From the NCBI GenBank assembly GCA_963717635.1, contig OY970347.1, forward strand, positions 2,108,001 through 2,172,000: a stretch of 64,000 nucleotides of DNA, given 5' to 3'. The position numbers and the translations under genes were made by a program. Under the pieces are notes generated by a model. It made no database searches and was not told the origin of the DNA. It saw nothing but the letters and a program-made list of their open reading frames with translations. Shown here piece by piece: positions 16,109-23,788 of the stretch; position 1 is the first letter of the stretch, and every line of letters starts with the position of its first letter. The DNA comes from JALZKA01 sp963717635. GTDB lineage: Bacteria > Actinomycetota > Thermoleophilia > Solirubrobacterales > 70-9.

Positions 16109-17031
16109 TGGTCCCAGAGCGACCAGTGGTCGTAGTCTCGCGCGGTCAGCTCGCTCAGGCGTCGCGCATCCTCGCGCAGCAACGCGATGACGTCGTCTGG
16201 AATCGCCGCGCGGATCTGCGGGCGTTCGATCCTCAGGCCCAGTGGCCAGTAGCCACGAGCGACGGCCCAGGCCTTGGTCGAGAACTCCGAGTGCTCGGCC
16301 CGGGATCGGCGGATCTCGATGCGCTCGCCGAGCGGCGTCAGGCGCGTCTTGCGCTCGGTCTTGTGACGCTCGCTCGCGAACCGGCGGTCGCTGAAGCCGG
16401 GGTCGGCGCCGGCGAACTCGAAGATGCGCCGCAGCGTCTCGTCGCGACGGGAGCGAAGGTCGTCGTTGTCGAACACCAGCACCTGCTCGCGCGGATAGAC
16501 CGCGAGGAAACGCTCGAGCTGCATCGCGTGACGGCTGCGGTCGATGTAAGACGTGTTCGGGCTGAGGATCGCGGCCGGGTCGCCCTCATGCCGGCCCTTT
16601 GAGTAGTTGTGGACCCAGTGCGCCGCGATCCGCTCGATTGGATCGCGGACGATGTAGATCAGCCGCGCATCCGGGACGACGGACGCCATCCGCTCGGGCA
16701 CGCCCACGTGTTGCGGATAGGCGGTGTAGTTGGGCGACGCCTCGACCCGGACGGGCGCATCCGCGTCGAAGCGCCCCCGGTACCACTCAAGCCCGCGCGG
16801 CCAGTTGCGCTCGGCGATGAAGAAGTTGAGCTCCTTCGGGTCCGAGATCGAGATCTCGGGGTGCAGGCCCAGGTAATAGTGCAGGCCGCTGGTCCCTGCC
16901 TTCTGGGCGCCGATAATGATCAGGTTCGGGAGCGCTCCGGCGGCCTTCGCCGAGGCGGCGGGCTGTTCCTCGGTGGCGCTTCTGGTGCCCGTTTTCATCG
17001 GGGTCAGGATACGGGGCGAACCCGAGGCCAC
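16105..17031 (-). CDS. sulfotransferase-family protein (B), heparan-sulfate-sulfotransferase-like
   Basis: A 308-residue protein. The PAPS loop is IIIGAQKAGTSGLHYYL and the second motif IVRDPIERIAAHW; NFFIAERNW and EASPNYTAYP are typical of the Sulfotransfer_1 group acting on glycans. In the second motif the residue where homologues have Ser is Ala (RDPIERIAA). The given start is GTG; an ATG 11 codons downstream (16998) is a possible alternative, and neither has a clear ribosome-binding site. It follows the MurG-like gene by 19 nt. Confidence 0.84.
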   Translation of the reverse strand: MASGSPRILTPMKTGTRSATEEQPAASAKAAGALPNLIIIGAQKAGTSGLHYYLGLHPEISISDPKELNFFIAERNWPRGLEWYRGRFDADAPVRVEASPNYTAYPQHVGVPERMASVVPDARLIYIVRDPIERIAAHWVHNYSKGRHEGDPAAILSPNTSYIDRSRHAMQLERFLAVYPREQVLVFDNDDLRSRRDETLRRIFEFAGADPGFSDRRFASERHKTERKTRLTPLGERIEIRRSRAEHSEFSTKAWAVARGYWPLGLRIERPQIRAAIPDDVIALLREDARRLSELTARDYDHWSLWDQ

Positions 17032-17050
17032 CCGCGCGGGGCGCCCCCCG

Positions 17051-18532
17051 TCAGCTCAGGTCCACGACTCGGCGCGGGCGCGGCCGGCGCGCCCGGATCA
17101 GGTCCAGGCGGCGGTCCCGAAACTCGGCGTAGGAGCCGCCTGTCAGCTCCGCCTGGCGTTCGCCCTCGCCGGGGAGATGCTCGAAGCCCACCCCCGCGCG
17201 CAGCATCGAAGAGAAGTCGAGGTGATCGGTGACGACAAGAAGCCGATCGGGCGCCTCCCCCGACTCGGCGATCGCGCGCTCCAACTCGCGCTGGTGGCGC
17301 CCGGGGTCCAGGCCCAGCGCCAGCACCAGCACGCGCGTTCGCGGCCGCCTGAGGCTCTGCGAGACCACTCGGGCAAGGGTTCGCGGGACGCTGGAGGCGA
17401 AGATCCAGGCGCGTCGCAGCCGGACCCCCGCGCCGGGACTGCTCGCGGCCCCCGCGGCCGCTGGCCGTTCCGCTGCGAATCCCTCGAGCCAGCGCGCGGC
17501 CTGCTCCGCCCCGCGCCACTCGTCCAGCCCTTGCATCCCGGTGAGCAGCGCTGAGTGCCGCACCGGATCGAGCAGCTCGTCCAGCCGGCGCTCGAGCTCG
17601 GGGTCGCCGGGACCGCTGACGGCAAGGCCCGCGCCTCGTGACACGGCGCCCTTCGCGCGGGCTGCCTGGTCATCGGTCTGGCGTTCGATCGGCACGAACA
17701 GGGCGGGCACCCGTGCCGCGGCCAGCTCGTGGAACGCGTTGTAGCCGGCGGCGGACACGGCCGCGTCGAAGGCCGAGAAATACCGCGCGATCGGGTAGGT
17801 CGCCTCGAGCCGCACCACCCCGTCCGGGACGTCGTCGATCGCCGCCAGGTGTGACGCCAGCGCAGCGGCCTGAACCCCGGGGATCGCGACGAGCCGGCGC
17901 AGGCATCGCGCGGTCGTCTCGCGGACCCCCGCCCCCTGCCCGAGCTGGACCAACACGTTCCGGTGGCCGGGCTCGAGCCCCAGAGCCCGCTCCGCCTCGG
18001 CACGAGCGAGGCGTTCGACCGCGATGACGATCGGATCGACGACCTTCGCCTCGGCGCGCCGCCCGGCGGTCGGCCCGGCGTCCGCTTCCGGGTCGAGCTC
18101 GCCCGGCTCGAGCACGGCGTCGAACAGGTGCGTGCGATGAAGCGGTGCCGTGTCCGCGTCCGCCCTCCACATCGCCCGGCGGCTCCAAACAAGCACGGCG
18201 CCCGTCGACCGCAGCGCCGGCAGCAGGCGCTCGTAGGGGTGCGTCCCGTCGAAGACCACGACCTCAGGCGCGATCTCGCCGACCATCACCCGCAGCCGGT
18301 CGCGCGCGCGATAGGTCCAGCTCAAGTCGGTTCCGGCCCCGGGGCGGTCATACGACGCGATGTACTCGACCGGGAAGCCCTGGTCCCGGACCACCGGCGC
18401 GCCGGCGGAGAACGTGACGAAGAAGGGCTCGATCTCCGGGTCGAGGTGACGCGCGATGGCCATCGAGCGCGTGAGATGTCCGAGGCCGGTGCCGTTCGAG
18501 GTGACGAACAGGATCCGCCGCGAGCCGCTCAC
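17051..18532 (-). CDS. MurG-like (GT28/GT1-type) glycosyltransferase with extra C-terminal domain
   Basis: A 493-residue protein. The N-terminal GT-B half starts RILFVTSNGTGLGHLTRSMA, the Gly-rich loop of MurG-type enzymes. The nucleotide-sugar half has VLVQLGQGAG and FDAAVSAAGYNAFHELAAARVPALFVPI followed by ERQTDDQ, matching the donor-binding region. About 125 residues after residue 365 (from RRAWIFASSVPRTLARVV) form an additional domain I do not recognise. GTG start overlaps sulfotransferase C (GTGA). It probably adds a sugar to the lipid-linked or secreted glycan of this locus. Confidence 0.8.
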   Translation of the reverse strand: MSGSRRILFVTSNGTGLGHLTRSMAIARHLDPEIEPFFVTFSAGAPVVRDQGFPVEYIASYDRPGAGTDLSWTYRARDRLRVMVGEIAPEVVVFDGTHPYERLLPALRSTGAVLVWSRRAMWRADADTAPLHRTHLFDAVLEPGELDPEADAGPTAGRRAEAKVVDPIVIAVERLARAEAERALGLEPGHRNVLVQLGQGAGVRETTARCLRRLVAIPGVQAAALASHLAAIDDVPDGVVRLEATYPIARYFSAFDAAVSAAGYNAFHELAAARVPALFVPIERQTDDQAARAKGAVSRGAGLAVSGPGDPELERRLDELLDPVRHSALLTGMQGLDEWRGAEQAARWLEGFAAERPAAAGAASSPGAGVRLRRAWIFASSVPRTLARVVSQSLRRPRTRVLVLALGLDPGRHQRELERAIAESGEAPDRLLVVTDHLDFSSMLRAGVGFEHLPGEGERQAELTGGSYAEFRDRRLDLIRARRPRPRRVVDLS

Positions 18533-19449
18533 GAGCGCTCCAGCGCCCGCCGCAGGATCGGCGCGCAGCTGACGCCGTCCCGCTCGAGTCGCTCGAGGAC
18601 CACGACGTACGCCCGCTCGACGTCCGCCTGCTCGCCCGGATCGAGGCCGCGGCGCCAGCGCTCGCGGTTCGCCCGAGCCGGGTTCATGCGGCGCCGCATG
18701 AAATAGCGCATCCGCGATCCGGCGCCGACGCCGGCGAACGCGGCGAGGTTCTCAACGGCCTGCTTGCGGGCCCCGCGGACGAGGAAGTCGTCCAGGCCGA
18801 GCTCGAGGAAGGCGGCGGGGTCGATTGCCTTCGAGCCGGCATCGATAGCCCGGATCCGCCGTTCCCACCATACGAGCCCCTGTTTGCGGGTCCGCGGGTA
18901 GACGAGCCAGCGGCGCTGCGAAACGCGCGAGGCGGAGGCATCGCGCCCGTCGCGGGCGACGTGGACGAACCGCGCCTCGGGAAACAGCCGCACCAGGGTC
19001 GGCGCCTGGGCAATGACGTCGCAGCTCTGCTCGACGATCGCCCGGCCCGGGTATCGCCCCTCGGCGGTGACCGGCCAGAGCAGGTCGTAGAACAGCTTGC
19101 GGCAGGCGTCCTCCGGAGCGGTGTCGAAGGTTTGGTCGAACTCGCCGAGCGCCGCATCGAGGCGCTCCCGGGGGACGAAGCGGTGGAGGCCGCGCAGCCG
19201 GTCGGTCTGAAATCCGCGCCACCAGAACCCCCGCATCCGGCGGATGAACGCGCGCTTGGATATCTCGCCGGCGAGCAGGCCGGGGAAGCCCTCGACGTCG
19301 GTGTGGAACCGGGTCTCGACCGGGACAAGCCGGTAGTTGGAATTTCGGGCGGCGAGCTTCGCGACCACGTGCGTGCCGCTTCGCCCCGTGCCGCCGACGA
19401 ACAGGATCGGGGCCGGGCCGTCTCGCCGCGGCTCAGTGCTGCTCGCCAT
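18529..19449 (-). CDS. sulfotransferase-family protein (C), GRSGTH subgroup
   Basis: A 306-residue protein. The PAPS loop is FVGGTGRSGTHVV and the 3'-phosphate motif ARDGRDASAS with Ser present. RLVPVETRFHTD and FYDLLWPVTAEG closely parallel protein A, so the two are paralogues. I start it at the ATG at 19449; the frame extends 25 codons further but with basic, non-conserved sequence. First gene of the operon down to 13170, divergent from sulfotransferase D across about 190 bases. Confidence 0.84.
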   Translation of the reverse strand: MASSTEPRRDGPAPILFVGGTGRSGTHVVAKLAARNSNYRLVPVETRFHTDVEGFPGLLAGEISKRAFIRRMRGFWWRGFQTDRLRGLHRFVPRERLDAALGEFDQTFDTAPEDACRKLFYDLLWPVTAEGRYPGRAIVEQSCDVIAQAPTLVRLFPEARFVHVARDGRDASASRVSQRRWLVYPRTRKQGLVWWERRIRAIDAGSKAIDPAAFLELGLDDFLVRGARKQAVENLAAFAGVGAGSRMRYFMRRRMNPARANRERWRRGLDPGEQADVERAYVVVLERLERDGVSCAPILRRALERS

Positions 19450-19643
19450 GAGCTCCGTCCGGATTCGGCGAGTGGCGGGGCGTGCGTGGGGGCGCACGGT
19501 GGCCGCCCGCGTGCAGTGTGGCACGTGGGCGGGTGCCGGGTGCCTCCAGGCGCGTGCCGATGCCGCCGAAACGGGCGGTGCTCCTGGCGATCAGCACTGG
19601 GCTTTCCGCGGCCATCGGCGGCAAGGATAGGGACGGACGTACG

Positions 19644-20510
19644 ATGCGGCACGTGCCGGGCCACCACCCCCACCCGATCTTCGTCGGCGGCGTCGGGCGC
19701 TCGGGCACCCATGTCATGGGGCGCTTGATCGCTGCCGGGCCGACTTACCATCGGGTGCGAACCGAGGCCCGGTTCCACGCCTGGGAGGGCGGGCTGCCCG
19801 ACCTCTGCGCGGGCCGCACCACGCTCTCCGAGTTCATGGAACGGATGCGTGGCCACTGGTGGCTTCGGGGCGCGAACCAGAAGCAGGGCATCAGCCGGAT
19901 CCTGGCTCGCGAGCCGTTCGACGAGGCGTTGGAGCGCTTCGAGGCAGAGTTCGCCGGCGATCAGACGGCCGCGAGCCGCCGGCTGATCGAGGACCTGCTC
20001 GAGCCGGAGGCGGTCGCCGAGGGCAAGCCGTCGTGGGTCGAGGCCACCGGCGGCACGGTCGAATACGCGCCGTTCCTGCGCGACCTGTTTCCGCGGGCGA
20101 AGCTCGTGAACATGGTCCGCGACGGCCGCGCGGTGGTGGCGGCGACGCTCAAGAAGGTCAACCTGACCGACGACCCCCGCAAGGCGCTCGCGCGTTGGGA
20201 AGGGATGATCCGCGCGGCCGACGCGTCGCGGCGCTCGCTCGGGGACGAAGCGATCCTCTCAGTATTCCTCGAGGATCTCGCGGCGCACCGGCGCGAAGAG
20301 ACGTTCGACCGCCTGGTTGGCTTCCTCGAGATCGAAGACCCGGCGCCGATGCGCGAGTGGTTCGACCGCGAGATCTCCGCTGAGCGCGCGCACGTGGGCG
20401 GCTGGCGCGAGCGCATGGCCCCCGCCGACGCCCGCGCGATCGACCGCCGCTACCGGCGGCTCGTGCGGCGCCTGCGGCGCCAGGGCATCCGGTGGGTGCC
20501 GGCTCCCTAG
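19644..20510 (+). CDS. sulfotransferase-family protein (D), member of the D/E/F paralogue set
   Basis: A 288-residue protein with PIFVGGVGRSGTHVM as PAPS loop and NMVRDGRAVVAATLKK as second motif; the Ser expected near the end of that motif is Ala. It ends RRYRRLVRRLRRQG and shares AHVGGWRERMAPADAR with proteins E and F, a set of close paralogues. I start at the ATG at 19644; the upstream frame is not protein-like. The stop overlaps the convergent amidotransferase gene in a CTAG. Confidence 0.82.
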   Translation: MRHVPGHHPHPIFVGGVGRSGTHVMGRLIAAGPTYHRVRTEARFHAWEGGLPDLCAGRTTLSEFMERMRGHWWLRGANQKQGISRILAREPFDEALERFEAEFAGDQTAASRRLIEDLLEPEAVAEGKPSWVEATGGTVEYAPFLRDLFPRAKLVNMVRDGRAVVAATLKKVNLTDDPRKALARWEGMIRAADASRRSLGDEAILSVFLEDLAAHRREETFDRLVGFLEIEDPAPMREWFDREISAERAHVGGWRERMAPADARAIDRRYRRLVRRLRRQGIRWVPAP

Positions 20511-21997
20511 ATGTAGGGGATCACGGCCAGCCGCTCGTCGTAGCGGCCGATCACCCGCAGCAGCAGCTCCTTGGTCAGCCGCTCGTCCGGCTCAAGCCCG
20601 AACCCGGCCTCGAACACCTCGCGGCTGTTGAAGCCGGCGACCGACAGCACCGCCGGGTCCATCTCGTTGTGCTTGGCGCTCCCCCACATGCCCATCCGGT
20701 GCTCCCAATAGAAGAGGTCTGAGAGGTCGAAGCCGAAGCCGACCAGGGCCTGGTCGAAATTTGCGCGTTCGATGAACCCCTCGAACGCAGCCAGCCCCGA
20801 GCGCGTGTGTTCGGCGCTTGCCTTCGGCGCCCTCATGCTCGAGTCGTAGGCGCGCAGCAACGCCTGAGGCGTCGGGGCCGCGATCGCCGCGCGCCGCTGC
20901 GTCCGGCCCGCAATGCGGCGCACCAGCGAGCTTGCGCCCTCCAGGTTGTAGAAACCCCGGATGACCTCGGCGCCGTAGCCGCGCACAAAGACGTCCCGCG
21001 CGTCGCCGAAACGGCGATGCACGTGGGCCGTGATCCGCGACGGCTGCCCCCACCCGCCGACGTTCCGGCGGGCGAGGCGAGCGACGGCACGCATCTCGTC
21101 GTCGATCTCGCTCAGGTCAAGGTAGGCGTGCTCGATTCCCGCTTCTCCGGCGACGGCCTCGATCACCTCGAGCTCCTCGTCGTCGACTCCGCCGCGCTTC
21201 CGGCGCCACGTCATCCCCCGGAACGGAAGCTCGAACCGGCGGAAGGCGGCGATCAGCACCCGGGTGTCGATGCCGCCGGTGACTCCGACGATCGGCGAGC
21301 GCCGGTCGCGCAGGTGACCGGCGAGCGCGCCGAGGTGCCGGTCGAGCGCCCCGGCGAAGTCGTTAAAGGCGGATCGCCGGCGCTGCCGGCGGGGCCAGTA
21401 GCGCACGGTCCGGCGCTCGACCAGGTCGTAGAGGTTGTTGGGGGCCAGTGCGCGGACGCCCTCGAACATCGTCATGTCCCCGGGCAGGTACTTGACGCTA
21501 CGCGACTTGTACTCGGCACTCGCGACGACCTCGCGAGCCGCCGGGTCGTCGCGATCGCCGAACGCGGCCGCCACGAGCTCCGGGTGGGAGCCGATGCAAA
21601 GCTCCCCCTCCGCCCGGTAGAAGAGCGAGCGTGTCCCGAGCGGATCGTGGAACGCCCGGTACGCCGATCCCGTGCGGACGATCAGGGCAAAGCGGCCGCC
21701 CAACTCGTCGATGACGGCGAACAACCGGTCGTCGGTCTCGACCGCGAGCAGACTCTCGAGGGCGCTCTCGAGGCGGGTCGCCCTAACGGTGAACGCCTCG
21801 CCGATCAGAACCGCCGAGTCGCCGCCGGCCTCGACCATGTGGACCGGCGCCTGCGGGTCGTGGTGGATCACGAGGTCGCCGAACTCGAGTTGGCGCCAAG
21901 AGCGCACGACGTCAGTCCACGACCGATCAACCACGGAGCGCCCGCCAGCCGGCAGGCACACGAAGCCGAAGCGAAAGAGTGGCGGCGGCGAGCCCAT
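20507..21997 (-). CDS. asparagine-synthase-like amidotransferase/ATP-pyrophosphatase without N-terminal catalytic Cys
   Basis: A 496-residue protein. The N-terminal half resembles the glutaminase-like domain of class B asparagine synthases (GRFALIVRTG, FHDPLGTRSLFYR) but does not begin with the Cys needed to use glutamine. The C-terminal half has the ATP-pyrophosphatase loop GVTGGIDTR (usually SGGxDS) and the later GYGAEVIRGFYN region. It likely activates a carboxylate by adenylation and joins it to an amine; in glycan loci such proteins amidate uronic acids (as proposed for WbpS). That role is inference. The frame runs on upstream into the divergent gene E, so I take the ATG at 21997. Confidence 0.75.
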   Translation of the reverse strand: MGSPPPLFRFGFVCLPAGGRSVVDRSWTDVVRSWRQLEFGDLVIHHDPQAPVHMVEAGGDSAVLIGEAFTVRATRLESALESLLAVETDDRLFAVIDELGGRFALIVRTGSAYRAFHDPLGTRSLFYRAEGELCIGSHPELVAAAFGDRDDPAAREVVASAEYKSRSVKYLPGDMTMFEGVRALAPNNLYDLVERRTVRYWPRRQRRRSAFNDFAGALDRHLGALAGHLRDRRSPIVGVTGGIDTRVLIAAFRRFELPFRGMTWRRKRGGVDDEELEVIEAVAGEAGIEHAYLDLSEIDDEMRAVARLARRNVGGWGQPSRITAHVHRRFGDARDVFVRGYGAEVIRGFYNLEGASSLVRRIAGRTQRRAAIAAPTPQALLRAYDSSMRAPKASAEHTRSGLAAFEGFIERANFDQALVGFGFDLSDLFYWEHRMGMWGSAKHNEMDPAVLSVAGFNSREVFEAGFGLEPDERLTKELLLRVIGRYDERLAVIPYI

Positions 21998-22024
21998 AAC
22001 CTGAAGGCTTCCAGAAATCCGCGC

Positions 22025-22900
22025 ATGCACACTCCAAGCAAGGACATTCCCGAACCGGTCTTCGTCGGCGGCAGCGCCCGCAGCGGCACGCACGCGATCG
22101 GCCGCCTGCTGGGCTCGCACCCGAACTACCTCCAGCTCCCGATCGAGTCGCGCTTTCACTGCGGGACCGGCGGCCTGACCGACCTCCTGAACGGCAATAC
22201 GGACATCGACGCCTACCGCGAGCGCTGCCTCGGGAAGTGGTGGCAGCGCGGGCTGCGCCAGCACCTGGGCCTGAAGCGGCTGATCGAGCGCGACGACCTC
22301 GAGGCCGCGCTGGAGCGCCTTCGCGCCGGGCTCGATGACGACCCCTGGCGGGCGGGCGCCCGGTTCGTCCGCGAGATCCTCGATCCGCTGGCCGAGCGTG
22401 CGGGCAGGCCGGTCTGGGTCGACCTGTCGGGCGCCAACATCCGCCAGGCTCCCTCGCTGCTGAAGCTGTTTCCCCGCGCCCGGTTCATCCACATGGTCCG
22501 CGACGGCCGCGCGGTGACCGCGGCGATCCTCAAGAAGCGCGATATGACCGACGATCTCGCGCAGGCGTTCGGTCACTGGGAGATGCGGGTCCGGCGCTCC
22601 GACGCGGCGCTGCGCCAGATGCCGCCGGATGCGGTCCTGACGATCTTCCTCGACGACCTCACCGCCCACGACCGCGAAGCGCAGTTCGCGCGGATCGTCG
22701 GCTACCTGCGGATCGACGATCCGGCGCCGATGCGCCAATACTTCGACGAGACGATCAGCCCCGAGCGGGCGCACGTCGGCGCCTGGCGCGAGCGTATGGC
22801 TCCCGCCGACGCCCGCTGGGTGGACCGCCGCTACCGCCGGCTGGTCAAGCAGCTGCGCCGCGAGGGGATCGACTGGGTTCCGGAGCCAGGCGGCCAGTGA
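22025..22900 (+). CDS. sulfotransferase-family protein (E), member of the D/E/F paralogue set
   Basis: A 291-residue protein with PVFVGGSARSGTHAIG as PAPS loop (ARSGTH rather than GRSGTH) and HMVRDGRAVTAAILKK as second motif, with Ala in place of the usual Ser. It shares ERAHVGAWRERMAPADAR with D and F. Gene F begins inside its stop (4-nt overlap), so E and F are one transcript. It diverges from the amidotransferase gene with only 27 bases between the starts. A TAACCT box lies 22 nt upstream of the ATG. Confidence 0.82.
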   Translation: MHTPSKDIPEPVFVGGSARSGTHAIGRLLGSHPNYLQLPIESRFHCGTGGLTDLLNGNTDIDAYRERCLGKWWQRGLRQHLGLKRLIERDDLEAALERLRAGLDDDPWRAGARFVREILDPLAERAGRPVWVDLSGANIRQAPSLLKLFPRARFIHMVRDGRAVTAAILKKRDMTDDLAQAFGHWEMRVRRSDAALRQMPPDAVLTIFLDDLTAHDREAQFARIVGYLRIDDPAPMRQYFDETISPERAHVGAWRERMAPADARWVDRRYRRLVKQLRREGIDWVPEPGGQ

Positions 22901-23766
22901 GCGCCGGCGCTGCCGAGTTCCCCGCGCCCGTCTTCGTCGGCGGCGTCGGGCGCTCCGGCACCCACGTGATGGGCCGGCTGATCGACGCCAGCCCCCGCTA
23001 CCACTGGATTCCCACCGAGGTCCGCTTCCACGCCTGGCGCGGCGGTCTGCCCGACCTCGTGGCCGGCAACACCTCGCTGGAGGACTTCCTCGCAAAGATG
23101 CGCGGCCGCTGGTACGTGCGCGGCGCCAATCGCCGCAACGGCCTGAAGCGGGTAGCGACGACGGAGCAGCTGGAGGCCGCCCTCGCCGAGTTCGAGCCGG
23201 CGTTCGCCGCCGACCCGATCGCCGCCAGCCGGGGCCTGATCCAGCGCCTGCTGGACCCCGCCGCCGAGGCGGCCGGCAAGTCCGCCTGGGTCGAGATCAC
23301 CGGGCCGGTGGTCGAATTCGCACCGTTCCTCTTTCAGCTGTTCCCCAACGCCCGGTTCATCAACATGGTTCGCGACGGGCGCGCGGTAGTCGCCGGAACC
23401 CTGAAGAAGGCGGACCTGACCGACGATCCGATGATCGCGCTGGCCAAGTGGGAGCAGATGATGAGCGCGGCGGGAACGGCGATCCGGGCGCTGCCCGAGG
23501 GGACGGCCCTGACCGTGCAGCTCGACGAGCTCACCGCCCATGACCGCGATCCCACCTTCGACCGTGTGGTCGAGTTCCTCGAGGTCGACGACCCGTCCGG
23601 GATGCGCGAGTACTTCGACCGCGAGATCTCGCCCGTGCGGGCTCACGTCGGCGCCTGGCGCCAGCGCATGGCGCCCGCCGACGCGCGTCGCGTCAACCGC
23701 CGCTACCGGCGCGTCCTGCGCAGGCTGAAGCGCGAAGGCGTCGACTGGGCGCCGCGACCAAGGTAG
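22897..23766 (+). CDS. sulfotransferase-family protein (F), member of the D/E/F paralogue set
   Basis: A 289-residue protein with PVFVGGVGRSGTHVMG as PAPS loop and NMVRDGRAVVAGTLKK as second motif; Gly stands where Ser is usual. It is the closest relative of D in motif wording (VMGRLI, FHAWRGGLPDL). GTG start within the stop of E (GTGA). D, E and F probably arose by duplication within the locus. They may sulfate different positions of one glycan, or use a different donor, given the missing Ser. Confidence 0.83.
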   Translation: MSAGAAEFPAPVFVGGVGRSGTHVMGRLIDASPRYHWIPTEVRFHAWRGGLPDLVAGNTSLEDFLAKMRGRWYVRGANRRNGLKRVATTEQLEAALAEFEPAFAADPIAASRGLIQRLLDPAAEAAGKSAWVEITGPVVEFAPFLFQLFPNARFINMVRDGRAVVAGTLKKADLTDDPMIALAKWEQMMSAAGTAIRALPEGTALTVQLDELTAHDRDPTFDRVVEFLEVDDPSGMREYFDREISPVRAHVGAWRQRMAPADARRVNRRYRRVLRRLKREGVDWAPRPR

Positions 23767-23788
23767 GTCGCGACCACCACCGCGGCGC

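Noticed and set aside
20807..22900. Sulfotransferase E frame extended upstream to 697 residues
   Set aside because: The extension is antisense to the amidotransferase gene; the ATG at 22025 directly precedes the conserved sulfotransferase start.
20507..23095. Amidotransferase frame continuing upstream as an 862-residue protein
   Set aside because: The extra 366 residues lie antisense to sulfotransferases E and F and have no domain character; the ATG at 21997 starts the recognisable protein.
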